Shown here piece by piece: positions 53,139 through 61,728 of a stretch of DNA of 64,000 nucleotides. Source of the DNA: UBA1672 sp050633285. GTDB lineage: Bacteria; Pseudomonadota; Alphaproteobacteria; Micavibrionales; Micavibrionaceae. The stretch is taken from contig JBOEGG010000005.1 of assembly GCA_050633285.1 (NCBI GenBank), forward strand, positions 310,001 through 374,000. Reading direction: 5' to 3'. The position numbers and the translations under genes are program-made. The number at the start of each line of letters is the position of its first letter. Within the stretch, counting starts at the first letter, position 1. Under the pieces are notes generated by a model. The model ran no database searches, was not told the origin of the DNA, and worked only from the letters and a program-made list of their open reading frames with translations.

Positions 53139-55040
53139 ATGTTTTCTTTTCGCGCTGTTAAGCCATCTCCCTGTAATACTTTGTTAAAAGTATCATGCGC
53201 TTTCCTTTTAAGCTTTTCGGTTGTTTCTTGTGATTTAGCCGCTAATTATACGAAAACTGATAGAGCTGCTAATCTGGATTTCCAAGATTTTAGGGATGGG
53301 ATGGCCGAGCGCTTGCCGGAGGCTGAGGATGATAAGAGTACAAAGGCTTCTGCTGCTATACCTGCGCTACAGCCCTATATTACGACAGATACACAAGGTG
53401 GAAAGAAAGCTTTTCCACTTGTTTCTGTCTCTGTTAACCAGACTGTTCCTATTCGTGATGTGCTGTATGAGTTGGCTCAACAAGCAGAATATGATTTGGA
53501 ATTAGACCCTAATATTCGTGGTTCTATTATCTTTACGGCGCGTAATAAGCCATTTGATGTCGTTATTGAGCGTATTTCCGATGTCGCAGGATTACGTTAT
53601 AAGTTCGAAGATGGATTTTTACGTGTTGAACTGGATAGTCCGTATAATAAAACTTATAAAATTGATTATTTGAGCTTTATTCGTTCTAGCACAGGTGGGG
53701 TCACGACCAGTGTTTCTGTTGTTTCAGGTGAGGGCGCGGATACCGGCTCTAACTTTAGTTCAACAATGGATAGTACTTCTGATTTTTGGGGGGAGCTGGA
53801 ACTTAACTTGGAGCAAATTATTACGGGTGCTTCTACCGGTGCGTTGAAGACAAATCGCGATCCTCGTATTACCGCTGTTGCACAAAACCCGGAAGTCGCG
53901 GCAGTCGCGCCGACAGAAGGTGCAGATGGACAGACACAAGTTCAGCCTCCTGAAGCTGTATTGCGTGTGGAGTCTTTGCCTGTTGATGGTGATAGTGCGA
54001 CAAGCGGAGCTGCAAATGATGAAGAGGGGCCTACCGGTTCCTTTACGATTAATAAGCAAGCCGGACTTGTTAATATTTATGCATCGGAGAAGGCGCATGA
54101 GGAAGCAGAAGCATATTTGAAACTTTTGAAACGTGCTGTGTCTTCGCAGGTTCTTGTTGAAGCGAAAGTTTTTGAAGTGAGTTTGTCTGATGAATATATC
54201 ACTGGTATTGACTGGCAGGCCTTGAATGGTGAAGGCGTTGGATCTTTCCTTTCTACTGCTGGGGGAACCGGTCTGAATACAATTGATACACCAAGCCCTA
54301 GAGTTGGTGGTGAAGACCTTGTTTTCCTTCCTGGAGGTGATGTCGCGGCCTTATCAAGTTTTGCATTGGGCTGGGTTGGTAATGATTTCCAAGCACTGCT
54401 AAGGGCTATATCAGGATTTGGAACAGTGCGTGCATTGGCATCACCACGTTTGACTGTTTTGAATAATCAGTCAGCAGTTTTGAATGTGGCGACAAATCGC
54501 GTGTTCTTTGAGTTGGATGTTGATCGTGAGACTGATGATGATACAGGTGATGTTACTGTTGAAATTGATTCAGAAATTCGCAGTGTTCCAGAAGGGGTTC
54601 TTATTAATGTGCAACCTTCTATTGATCTAGATAACCGTACTATTTCTTTGTCTGTTCGTCCGACGATAACACGTATTGTTGGTGAAGTTCTTGACCCATC
54701 TGTGCAGTTTGTTGCAGGTGATTTGGGAATTCAGTCTGAGATTCCGGAAGTTAATGTTCAGGAAATTGATACTGTTGTTAAAGTAAAATCAGCACAGCCA
54801 ATTGTTATGGGTGGTTTATTGCAAGACCGTATTGTGGATACACAAGAGACAGTTCCTGTACTTGGTGAAGTGCCATTGCTTGGTAACTTATTCAAGAGGC
54901 AGAGTGATGGAATTACAAAGACTGAGCTTGTTATTTTCTTAAAGGCGACTTTGATTGAATCACCAGATCAGACAATTCATAATACGGACCGTGATCTGTA
55001 TAGAGCCTTCTCTGGTGATAGAAGACCGTTTAAACTATAG
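53139..55040 (+). CDS. Type IV pilus / type II-like secretin lipoprotein (PilQ/MshL type)
   Basis: A 633-residue outer-membrane secretin. The signal peptide ends in lipobox VVSC with Cys at residue 31. An N-terminal STN/N0-like domain (about 90-170) includes VPIRDVLYELAQQAEYDLEL, a Ser/Gly/Asp-rich linker follows, and the C-terminal secretin domain runs from about 300 to 610 with the family ending VPVLGEVPLLGNLF and TELVIFLKATLIE. The lipidation and domain order resemble MshL/PilQ with a lipid anchor, so a separate pilotin may not be needed. It lies 172 bases after pilU and may have its own promoter. Confidence 0.92.
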   Translation: MFSFRAVKPSPCNTLLKVSCAFLLSFSVVSCDLAANYTKTDRAANLDFQDFRDGMAERLPEAEDDKSTKASAAIPALQPYITTDTQGGKKAFPLVSVSVNQTVPIRDVLYELAQQAEYDLELDPNIRGSIIFTARNKPFDVVIERISDVAGLRYKFEDGFLRVELDSPYNKTYKIDYLSFIRSSTGGVTTSVSVVSGEGADTGSNFSSTMDSTSDFWGELELNLEQIITGASTGALKTNRDPRITAVAQNPEVAAVAPTEGADGQTQVQPPEAVLRVESLPVDGDSATSGAANDEEGPTGSFTINKQAGLVNIYASEKAHEEAEAYLKLLKRAVSSQVLVEAKVFEVSLSDEYITGIDWQALNGEGVGSFLSTAGGTGLNTIDTPSPRVGGEDLVFLPGGDVAALSSFALGWVGNDFQALLRAISGFGTVRALASPRLTVLNNQSAVLNVATNRVFFELDVDRETDDDTGDVTVEIDSEIRSVPEGVLINVQPSIDLDNRTISLSVRPTITRIVGEVLDPSVQFVAGDLGIQSEIPEVNVQEIDTVVKVKSAQPIVMGGLLQDRIVDTQETVPVLGEVPLLGNLFKRQSDGITKTELVIFLKATLIESPDQTIHNTDRDLYRAFSGDRRPFKL

Positions 55041-55076
55041 AGCTATTGTACAGAAGACTTTGTGGAGTAGATTATT

Positions 55077-55835
55077 ATGAGTGTGCCCCTTATTCAGTAT
55101 GTGTTGATTGCTGCACTAAGAGATAAGATGGTTATGTCTCTTATCCTTATTTTAATGTTAGGGAGTAGTTTAGCTGTCTTTTTAGGGAGTGCAGCTATTA
55201 CGGAATCTGATCAGTTTACGGCTGTTTTTGCGGCAGGTGGTTTACGGATATGCTCTGTACTTAGTTTGGTTCTTTTTACTGTTTCTTTTGTGCGGCGATC
55301 TTTTGATAGCAAGGATATTGAATTTTTATTATCGCGGCCGATTAATCGTTTAAGCATTTTATTTTCTTATGCCTGTGCCTTCTCCTTTTTGGCCGTTTTG
55401 ATGTCTTGTGCGGTTTGTTTTGCAGTTTATGCTGTGTCTCCTCATATGTTTAATAATGGTTATCTTTTATGGGGGCTGAGTATTGTAGTTGAGAATGTGA
55501 TCATGGTGAATACTGCTTTGTTCTTTTCTATGTATTTATCAAGCTCTGCAACTGCTTCACTTGTTACATTTGCGGTTTATGTTTTGGGAAGGATGATGGG
55601 ACAATTATTGGGTATTGTAGACTCTACTCTGGTTGAGGGAACCGGGTTGTATGCGATGGCTCTACAGGTGGTTTCTGTTATCACACCGCGCCTTGATCTT
55701 ATGGGACAGACGTCTTGGTTGTTATATGGGGTTGGGGACAGTATTGGATTTATCGAAGTTTTGTTGCAAGGTTTATTATTTTCTTTTCTTGTATTACTTG
55801 CGGCATGTTTGGACTTTGTTAGGCGTCAGTTTTAA
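55077..55835 (+). CDS. ABC-2 type transporter permease
   Basis: A 252-residue membrane protein with six hydrophobic segments (about 17-40, 50-70, 95-120, 130-155, 160-180, 225-247) in the NosY/ABC-2 permease arrangement, and a conserved FDSKDIEFLLSRPINR loop that is typical for permeases of this type, where the coupling region faces the ATPase. The natural partner is the ABC ATPase encoded 6.4 kb upstream in the same locus, since no other ATPase gene is nearby. It begins 36 bases after the secretin gene. Confidence 0.88.
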   Translation: MSVPLIQYVLIAALRDKMVMSLILILMLGSSLAVFLGSAAITESDQFTAVFAAGGLRICSVLSLVLFTVSFVRRSFDSKDIEFLLSRPINRLSILFSYACAFSFLAVLMSCAVCFAVYAVSPHMFNNGYLLWGLSIVVENVIMVNTALFFSMYLSSSATASLVTFAVYVLGRMMGQLLGIVDSTLVEGTGLYAMALQVVSVITPRLDLMGQTSWLLYGVGDSIGFIEVLLQGLLFSFLVLLAACLDFVRRQF

Positions 55836-55849
55836 TCATTGGGTTTTTT

Positions 55850-56578
55850 ATGATCTTTTCTTCTATAGAAAAACGAGTGCAGTTTTGTCTAGCAATTGTG
55901 TTGATCGCAAATATTGCTTTGTGGTTTGTATTAAGAGGTGAACAAAGTGTGTGGAGTAATGTACCACCAGCACCTAGTCTTAATATGGCGATAATGTCCG
56001 GGCTTGGTGATGCTGGTTTTGTATATAGAGTTAATGGTTTGCAGCTTCAAAATTTGGGAGATACAGGTGGTCGGGTGACGTCGCTGGATGAATATAATTA
56101 TGAGGAGCTTGGGCGTTGGTTCTTTTTACAAGATAATCTGGATAATCGTTCTAACTTTACACCATATTTGGCGGCGTATTATTTTTCTGCAGTTCAAGAT
56201 CCGCAGTTATTAGGGCCTGTTATTGATTATCTATCTCATGTTGGTACGGTGCTTAATGGAAATAAATGGCGTTGGCTGGCTCAAGCGGTTTATTTGGCAC
56301 GTTTTCGCATGAAGGATTTTGATAAAGCCTTTTCCCTTGCAGAGACCCTTGCGGGTATGGATATTGAGAATGCACCGGGATGGGTGCAACAAATGCCTGC
56401 TTTTGTTAAAAATCAAACAGGGGATAAGGCTGCAGCTTATGCGCTTATGTTGCAAATTTTAAAAAGCAGTGGTGAAGAGTTACACCCAACAGAAGTCTAC
56501 TCAATGCGGGTGTTTATGTGTACGCGTTTGTTAGATGAGGAAAGCGCCGTAAAAAATCCTTTATGTGAAGGCTTATAG
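55850..56578 (+). CDS. Membrane-anchored TPR-like protein of unknown function
   Basis: A 242-residue protein with one N-terminal membrane segment (about 9-27) and a soluble, helical remainder. The pattern around residues 145-215 (WLAQAVYLARFRMKDFDKAFSLAETLA, then MPAFVKNQTGDKAAAYALML) looks like degenerate TPR repeats. I do not recognise a family. The gene is 14 bases after the ABC-2 permease, suggesting it works with that transporter, and 50 bases before the AraC-type regulator. Two Cys near the C-terminus could form a disulfide if periplasmic. Confidence 0.68.
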   Translation: MIFSSIEKRVQFCLAIVLIANIALWFVLRGEQSVWSNVPPAPSLNMAIMSGLGDAGFVYRVNGLQLQNLGDTGGRVTSLDEYNYEELGRWFFLQDNLDNRSNFTPYLAAYYFSAVQDPQLLGPVIDYLSHVGTVLNGNKWRWLAQAVYLARFRMKDFDKAFSLAETLAGMDIENAPGWVQQMPAFVKNQTGDKAAAYALMLQILKSSGEELHPTEVYSMRVFMCTRLLDEESAVKNPLCEGL

Positions 56579-56628
56579 GGTGTAGTTCTATTGATGGAAT
56601 AATAAAATATAAAATTAGTCAGGGTGTT

Positions 56629-57699
56629 ATGGATCAGATTTACTTCACAGTGCCTGAAGTTTTATCCCTAATAGGGATTGTTCAATGTGTTTATGTGCTT
56701 GTGCACTTGTCTTTTAAAGGGTGGGGAAGCCTTCGGCACCTTCTTGCTCCGCTTTTGTATTTCTTTGTACTTGGGATTGCATTCTTTGTAGATTTTGCAC
56801 GATCCTCCATTTCGGAACTTACATTATACTATGATATTATTAGTTGGGCTGCATGGGCGATGGGGCCGCCGCTTAGTGTGCTTGTTATTATTCAAATGTC
56901 ACAAATAACGAAATTTCCATCTCTTATGAAGTGGTGTGTGACGCTTTTTGTTCCGCTTGCTTTTATTTTATCGTATTTCGTATCAGTATATACTGTTGAA
57001 GAGTGCGGCAGTTCTTTGCAATGTCCTGAAATGATGGAGTGGTTGAATATAACCGGGTTAATCGCAGGTGCGGCCAGTTTGTTGGTTATATGGTCAGGGC
57101 GCAATATTTTTACTGATATCCAGAAACAAAAAGCGGGGAGGGAGCGGTATTGGCTGATTTTATCTTTACTGATTGTAAATGTATTTTTTCTCGCGCTTAT
57201 TGTTTACGGAACGAGTGGTTATGATACTAGCCATAATGTCAGTATGCTGCGTACCGTTCTTGGGCTTGCGTTTATCTATCTTGTTTCTACTAGTTTGTTT
57301 CGTATTTACCCAAGCGCATTATCTCAAGCACAAGGCAGAGGTAAGGGGGATGTGTTAGATGAAGGTGAGGTTCTTTTAATTAAGAAGATCGATGATTTGT
57401 TGGCTTTGGATAAAATTTATCACGAGGCTACATATTCTCGTTCTGATTTAGCACAAGAGTTAGGGGTGCCGGAGGCGACTATATCGCGTGTTATCAATCT
57501 ACATTATAGCAAATCTTTCCCACAACTGTTGAATGAGTTGCGTATTGAGGATGCAAAACACCTCCTTTTGGATACAGATGAGAATATAAAAATTGTGGCA
57601 GAGGAGGTTGGTTTCAATTCTTTGCCATCATTTAACCGCGTCTTTAAAGATATTGTTGGTCAGAGTCCAAGTCTTTATCGAAAAAACACAATTAAATAG
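56629..57699 (+). CDS. AraC-family transcriptional regulator with seven-helix membrane domain
   Basis: A 356-residue protein. The first 225 residues hold about seven membrane segments (e.g. 8-26, 38-58, 68-90, 102-120, 140-158, 175-195, 205-222). The C-terminal 95 residues are an AraC-type double helix-turn-helix: SRSDLAQELGVPEATISRVIN-like first HTH (here YSRSDLAQELGV...) and IVAEEVGFNSLPSFNRVFK second HTH, then QSPSLYRK. Membrane-bound AraC regulators of this form occur in several phyla but are less common in alphaproteobacteria. The next gene is the pilin; perfect dyads in the 238-base gap are possible binding sites. Confidence 0.87.
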   Translation: MDQIYFTVPEVLSLIGIVQCVYVLVHLSFKGWGSLRHLLAPLLYFFVLGIAFFVDFARSSISELTLYYDIISWAAWAMGPPLSVLVIIQMSQITKFPSLMKWCVTLFVPLAFILSYFVSVYTVEECGSSLQCPEMMEWLNITGLIAGAASLLVIWSGRNIFTDIQKQKAGRERYWLILSLLIVNVFFLALIVYGTSGYDTSHNVSMLRTVLGLAFIYLVSTSLFRIYPSALSQAQGRGKGDVLDEGEVLLIKKIDDLLALDKIYHEATYSRSDLAQELGVPEATISRVINLHYSKSFPQLLNELRIEDAKHLLLDTDENIKIVAEEVGFNSLPSFNRVFKDIVGQSPSLYRKNTIK

Positions 57700-57720
57700 A
57701 TAAGTTTTCCCCAGCTAGCG

Positions 57721-57763
57721 TTGCATAAAAATGCAATGAGTTATCATTTTGTCAAAATGATAA
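57721..57763. promoter_or_regulatory. Two perfect dyads upstream of the pilin gene
   Basis: TTGCAT/ATGCAA at 57721-57736 with 4 bases between arms, then TTATCATTTT at 57741-57750 and AAAATGATAA at 57754-57763 with 3 bases between arms. The second is a 10-bp perfect inverted repeat. They lie 21-64 bases after the regulator stop and about 175-215 bases before the pilin ATG. They may be operators for the AraC-type protein or, for the second, a terminator of its mRNA. Confidence 0.5.
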
Positions 57764-57861
57764 ATTCGCAGGTATCTTTTAAGCCTTTTTTTAGAGGTTT
57801 TGACCATTCTAAAGGGATTAAGGACTGTTATAGATTGAAAAAGATGTGTATGATTCGTTTC

Positions 57862-57873
57862 GTGCGTTCGCAC
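57862..57873. repeat. Small hairpin in the pilin 5' region
   Basis: GTGCG and CGCAC are perfect complements separated by TT, 65 bases before the pilin ATG. It could be part of the 5' untranslated RNA or a short operator; nothing more can be said. Confidence 0.3.
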
Positions 57874-57937
57874 ATTCTTTATATCAATCTCAACTTTTAA
57901 AACTACATTACAAAATCTTTTTTGAGGAGAAACTACA

Positions 57938-58642
57938 ATGAAATCTATTCACGAATCTATACGTGACGAAAAGGGCTTTACTCTTGTCGAGCTTGCCGTC
58001 GTTATGGTTATTGTCGGTCTTTTGATCGGTGGTATTCTTAAAGGTCAGGAAATGATCGCCAACCAACAAGTTAACTCAACAATTGCGCAAATTAAGTCAG
58101 TGGATGCCGCGCAAGCAACGTTTCGCGATATCTATGATGCTTTGCCTGGTGATATGGTTGATGCATTAACTCGTGTTACAGGATGTGTCGCTCCTTGTGC
58201 GAATGGTGATGGCGATAATACGTTAGAAACTGCGCCGATGGTTGCTGCTCCAGATGCGGAGGCTCTTAACTTTTCTCGCCATTTAGCTGGTGCGGGTCTT
58301 GTTGCTGGTAGTTCTGCTGTTGATTTAAACTTTATGGAGGGGACAATTCGTGATATTGAGTTTATTCCTGGTACTCAAGCAGCAGCAGCGCTAGGACAAG
58401 CGGCAGCTGGTGTTGCACGTTCTGGTAACTATCTTGGTGTGAATTCAACAGGTGGTGTTGGTAATGCTGTTGGTTTGACACCTTTGCAGGCTGGTCGTAT
58501 TGATCGTAAACTTGATGATGGTGTGTCCAATACAGGTGGAGCAATTGCAGGTGGTACGGTTGCAGCTTGTGCGAATGCTGCTGGTGCTTACCTTGAAAAC
58601 TTAGGTGCTTCTGGTTGTACAATTGCTATTTTGATGCAGTAG
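57938..58642 (+). CDS. Type IV prepilin (major-pilin-like)
   Basis: A 234-residue prepilin. The short leader ends in KG|FTLVE with G13 and F14 at the cleavage site and E18 at the +5 position, followed by a hydrophobic helix (VVMVIVGLLIGGILKGQ). The mature body begins with the helical NSTIAQIKSVDAAQATF stretch, contains a C..C pair near residues 87-91 and a second pair (C205 and C226 region) that may form the D-loop disulfide, and is rich in Gly and Ala. Translation signal GAGGAG is strong, as expected for an abundant pilin. It is the only pilin in the window. Which minor pilins belong to the system is not visible. Confidence 0.92.
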   Translation: MKSIHESIRDEKGFTLVELAVVMVIVGLLIGGILKGQEMIANQQVNSTIAQIKSVDAAQATFRDIYDALPGDMVDALTRVTGCVAPCANGDGDNTLETAPMVAAPDAEALNFSRHLAGAGLVAGSSAVDLNFMEGTIRDIEFIPGTQAAAALGQAAAGVARSGNYLGVNSTGGVGNAVGLTPLQAGRIDRKLDDGVSNTGGAIAGGTVAACANAAGAYLENLGASGCTIAILMQ

Positions 58643-58660
58643 TCTAATAAGAACAAACAT

Positions 58661-58689
58661 AAAGAGCCTGAGGATTTCTCAGGCTCTTT
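58661..58689. terminator. Bidirectional terminator between pilin and SPFH genes
   Basis: AAAGAGCCTGAG at 58661-58672 pairs exactly with CTCAGGCTCTTT at 58678-58689 around a 5-base loop, followed by TTTT. It is the strongest terminator of the pilus locus. Confidence 0.93.
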
Positions 58690-58708
58690 TTTGTGCTCTG
58701 TAATATGT

Positions 58709-59470
58709 TTATTTCTTTGCGGCGATCCCTTTAACGACATCCGTTAATCCGCCGATTAAATCTAATGGTAATGGCAGGACGATTGTGCTGCCTTTGGAAT
58801 TTGTGAATTCAGACATTGTCCCAAGATAGCGTAATTGCATTGTTTCAGGACGTTTTGCGAGGATCGTTGCGGCTTCGTCCAATTGTTGGGCAGCTTGTAA
58901 TTCACCTTCGGCATTAATGATTTTGGCGCGGCGTTCACGTTCTGCCTCGGCCTGTTTGGCAATAGCGCGTATCATTGTGGAATCTAAATCGACGTTTTTG
59001 ATTTCGACATTTGTGACCTTAATACCCCATCCCTCAGTTTGTTTATCTAAAATGTCCTGTACGTCTTTGTTGAGTTGGTCACGTTTGGAAAGCATTTCAT
59101 CCATTTCGTGTTTACCAAGTACGGAGCGTAGTGTTGTTTGTGCGAGTTGGCTTGTCGCCATCATGAAATCTTCAACTTTGTTAACGGCGAGACCTGGATC
59201 AATGACGCGGTAATAAACAACGGCGTTGACCTTAACCGAGACGTTATCTTTTGAAATGACATCTTGTGAGGGGATATCTTCGGTTCTGATACGCATATCG
59301 ACCAAAAGGACACGTTGTACCATCGGGATTATGATTTGAACACCGGGGCCGCGGTTACTTGTATAACGGCCAAGGGTGTAGATGACGCCGCGTTCATATT
59401 CCTGAATAATTCGTACGGATGAGAGTAGGACAATTACGATGAATACCAGAAAGGGTACAAAAAAGGACAT
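58709..59470 (-). CDS. SPFH/stomatin-family membrane protein (slipin)
   Basis: A 253-residue protein with an N-terminal membrane segment (about 2-20), an SPFH/band 7 domain (about 22-180; includes EYERGVIYTLGRY and NVSVKVNAVVYYRV) and a helical coiled-coil tail with AEAERERRAKIINAEGELQA. Such proteins form oligomeric scaffolds in functional membrane microdomains and usually pair with an NfeD protein, which is encoded 31 bases upstream here. The role in this organism is not shown by sequence. Confidence 0.94.
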   Translation of the reverse strand: MSFFVPFLVFIVIVLLSSVRIIQEYERGVIYTLGRYTSNRGPGVQIIIPMVQRVLLVDMRIRTEDIPSQDVISKDNVSVKVNAVVYYRVIDPGLAVNKVEDFMMATSQLAQTTLRSVLGKHEMDEMLSKRDQLNKDVQDILDKQTEGWGIKVTNVEIKNVDLDSTMIRAIAKQAEAERERRAKIINAEGELQAAQQLDEAATILAKRPETMQLRYLGTMSEFTNSKGSTIVLPLPLDLIGGLTDVVKGIAAKK

Positions 59471-59501
59471 GGTTTGTTTCTCCTTAGATTTTATAAAAAG
59501 T

Positions 59502-59990
59502 TTAAACTGAAATTTTAAGGCTAAGCTTATTAATAGCTTCGATGATTACGTCTTCGCCTTGGTTAAGTTCCATTACATCGTCTGAATGTGCTTTCCAGAT
59601 TTCTCCTTCAAACCGGACATTTCCTTTTTGTCCGCTCCAATCAATGATGCTTGCTTTTTCGCCAATCATGGCTTCTTTGCCAATTGTATTTTTTTGATTT
59701 CTAAGCCATGCAAAAACAGACACGATTATTACGATAATCATGACCTCAACAAAGGCAATACCAAAGAGAACTGGCCAATCGACAGTGACACCGAAAATTG
59801 CGTCATTTCCAGTTTTTAAGGTATATGCGGCATAAAGTGCAAGCAGGCCGTTTAAGGCAACCAGGCCGAAAGATATAACGGCAAGTTCTGCAATAATCAG
59901 CAGGACACCTGCAATAAATAAAGATGTTACCGCGCTTTCTACACTTATTACGCCGAATAAGTGTAGAGCGATGATAAGGCTGGCGATCAA
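59502..59990 (-). CDS. NfeD-family membrane protein
   Basis: A 162-residue short-form NfeD protein: four or so hydrophobic segments in the first 105 residues, then a C-terminal OB-fold domain (about 115-160, with GQKGNVRFEGEIWKAHSDD). No ClpP-like serine protease domain, so it is the short type. It starts at TTG 59990; GGAGG lies 5 bases before it and no ATG is in frame, so the TTG is well supported. It forms an operon with the SPFH gene downstream and follows leuB by 22 bases. Confidence 0.9.
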   Translation of the reverse strand: MIASLIIALHLFGVISVESAVTSLFIAGVLLIIAELAVISFGLVALNGLLALYAAYTLKTGNDAIFGVTVDWPVLFGIAFVEVMIIVIIVSVFAWLRNQKNTIGKEAMIGEKASIIDWSGQKGNVRFEGEIWKAHSDDVMELNQGEDVIIEAINKLSLKISV

Positions 59991-60012
59991 TTTGGCCTCC
60001 CTAATAGCTACA

Positions 60013-61098
60013 TTATTTTTCTAATGCGGCTATTAAAGCATCTCCCATTCCTGATGTCGAGGTTTGCGTGCAACCTTCTGCCATAATGTCGGGGGTACGT
60101 ACACCTGATGTAAGGATGTCTTGTACTGCGGCTTCAACGCGATCTGCTAGTGCCCCTTGGTTTAGGGAGTAGCGTAAGCACATTGCAAAGCTCAGGATTG
60201 TTGCAAGGGGGTTTGCTTTGCCTTGTCCGGCGATATCAGGTGCGGAACCGTGTACCGGCTCGTATAGAGCTGTTGCACCTTCTGCGCCTAATGAGGCGGA
60301 TGGTAGCATACCAAGGGAACCTGTGAGCATGGCGGCTTCATCAGACAGAATATCACCAAACAGGTTATCCGTTACAATGACATCAAACTGTGAAGGATTA
60401 CGGAGCAATTGCATTGCGCAATTATCTGCGTACATGTGTTCTAGTTCAACATCGGCGAATTCTTTTGCATGTAGGGCGGTAACATCTTCACGCCATAATT
60501 TTCCTGATTCCATTACATTTGCTTTTTCGCAGGAAGTGACCTTGTTATCGCGTTTTTTCGCAAGATCGAAGGCGACGCGTGATACGCGCTCTATTTCTGA
60601 TGTGGTGTAAACTTGTGTGTTGATGCCGCGACGTTGACCATTGCCGAGGTCTTCTATTCCGCGTGGTTCACCGAAATAAACACCGCCTGTTAATTCACGT
60701 ACAATCAGGATATCAAGGCCACGTACGATTTCCGGTTTTAATGTTGATGCATCGATAAGTGCATCAAACACAAGGGCGGGGCGTAGGTTTGCGAATAAAT
60801 CAAGATCTTTGCGGATTTTAAGTAGGCCAGCCTCGGGGCGTAAGTGATATTGTGCATCTGACCATTGAGGACCACCAACAGCGCCAAGCAATACGGCATC
60901 TGCGGCGCGGCATTCTTCGACTGTTTCATCTGTTAATGGAACGCCGTGTTCGTCAATAGCGGCACCACCAATAAGGCCATCACGTGTCTCGATGGTGATA
61001 TCAGTATTTTTATTGAGCCAACCGATAAGCTTTTTTACTTCTGTCATGGCTTCGGGGCCGATACCGTCGCCGGCAAGGATTTGTAATATATAGTTCAT
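60013..61098 (-). CDS. leuB: 3-isopropylmalate dehydrogenase
   Basis: A 361-residue enzyme that oxidises and decarboxylates 3-isopropylmalate to 2-oxoisocaproate in leucine synthesis, using NAD+. Typical segments are AGDGIGPEAM near the start, LLGAVGGPQW, the RELTGGVYFG substrate-binding region, the FDVIVTDNLFGDILSDEAA metal-binding Asp cluster and EPVHGSAPDIAGQGKANPLA near the end. Full length. It is the third gene of the leuC-leuD-leuB unit; leuA is not in the window. Confidence 0.96.
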   Translation of the reverse strand: MNYILQILAGDGIGPEAMTEVKKLIGWLNKNTDITIETRDGLIGGAAIDEHGVPLTDETVEECRAADAVLLGAVGGPQWSDAQYHLRPEAGLLKIRKDLDLFANLRPALVFDALIDASTLKPEIVRGLDILIVRELTGGVYFGEPRGIEDLGNGQRRGINTQVYTTSEIERVSRVAFDLAKKRDNKVTSCEKANVMESGKLWREDVTALHAKEFADVELEHMYADNCAMQLLRNPSQFDVIVTDNLFGDILSDEAAMLTGSLGMLPSASLGAEGATALYEPVHGSAPDIAGQGKANPLATILSFAMCLRYSLNQGALADRVEAAVQDILTSGVRTPDIMAEGCTQTSTSGMGDALIAALEK

Positions 61099-61109
61099 CT
61101 GGGAATTCC

Positions 61110-61715
61110 TTATATCCAGGGTTTATCTGATTTTCTTGCATCTTCGAAGGATGAAATAGCGCCTTCTTTTTGTAAGGTTAGTCCAATGTCATCCAATCCG
61201 TTAAGCAGGCAATGTTTGCGGAACGGGTCTATGTTGAAGGTGAATGAAAATTTATTACCGCGTGTGACAGTTTGTTTTTCAAGGTCCACTTCTATGAGGG
61301 CATCCGGATTTTCTTTTGTCTCTTGCATCAATGTATCAATTTGTTCTTGCGGTAATTGAATAGGCAGGATGCCGTTTTTGAAGCTGTTATTGAAGAAAAT
61401 ATCGGCGAATGTTGGTGCAATGATACAACGAAATCCCATATCAAGGATTGCCCATGGTGCGTGTTCTCGTGATGAGCCACAGCCGAAATTCTCACCAGTG
61501 ATGAGGATTTGTGCACCTTGATGTTCTTTTTTATTCAATGAGAAGTCGGGATTTTCATTACCCTGATCGTCATAGCGTAGGTTATAAAAGGCACTAATAC
61601 CAAGGCCTGTACGCTTTACCGTTTTTAGGAATTGTTTCGGAATGATGATATCTGTGTCGATATTAATCATATCAAGGGGCGCTGCGCGCTCAGTTAATTT
61701 TGTAAAAGCATCCAT
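61110..61715 (-). CDS. leuD: 3-isopropylmalate dehydratase small subunit
   Basis: A 201-residue swivel subunit that completes isopropylmalate isomerase with LeuC. The motif DTDIIIPKQFLKT is at about residues 20-32 and the GENFGCGSSREHAPWAI signature at about 72-88. Length matches the proteobacterial type. It lies 13 bases after leuC and 11 bases before leuB. Confidence 0.96.
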   Translation of the reverse strand: MDAFTKLTERAAPLDMINIDTDIIIPKQFLKTVKRTGLGISAFYNLRYDDQGNENPDFSLNKKEHQGAQILITGENFGCGSSREHAPWAILDMGFRCIIAPTFADIFFNNSFKNGILPIQLPQEQIDTLMQETKENPDALIEVDLEKQTVTRGNKFSFTFNIDPFRKHCLLNGLDDIGLTLQKEGAISSFEDARKSDKPWI

Positions 61716-61728
61716 TTATTTTGTCCTT

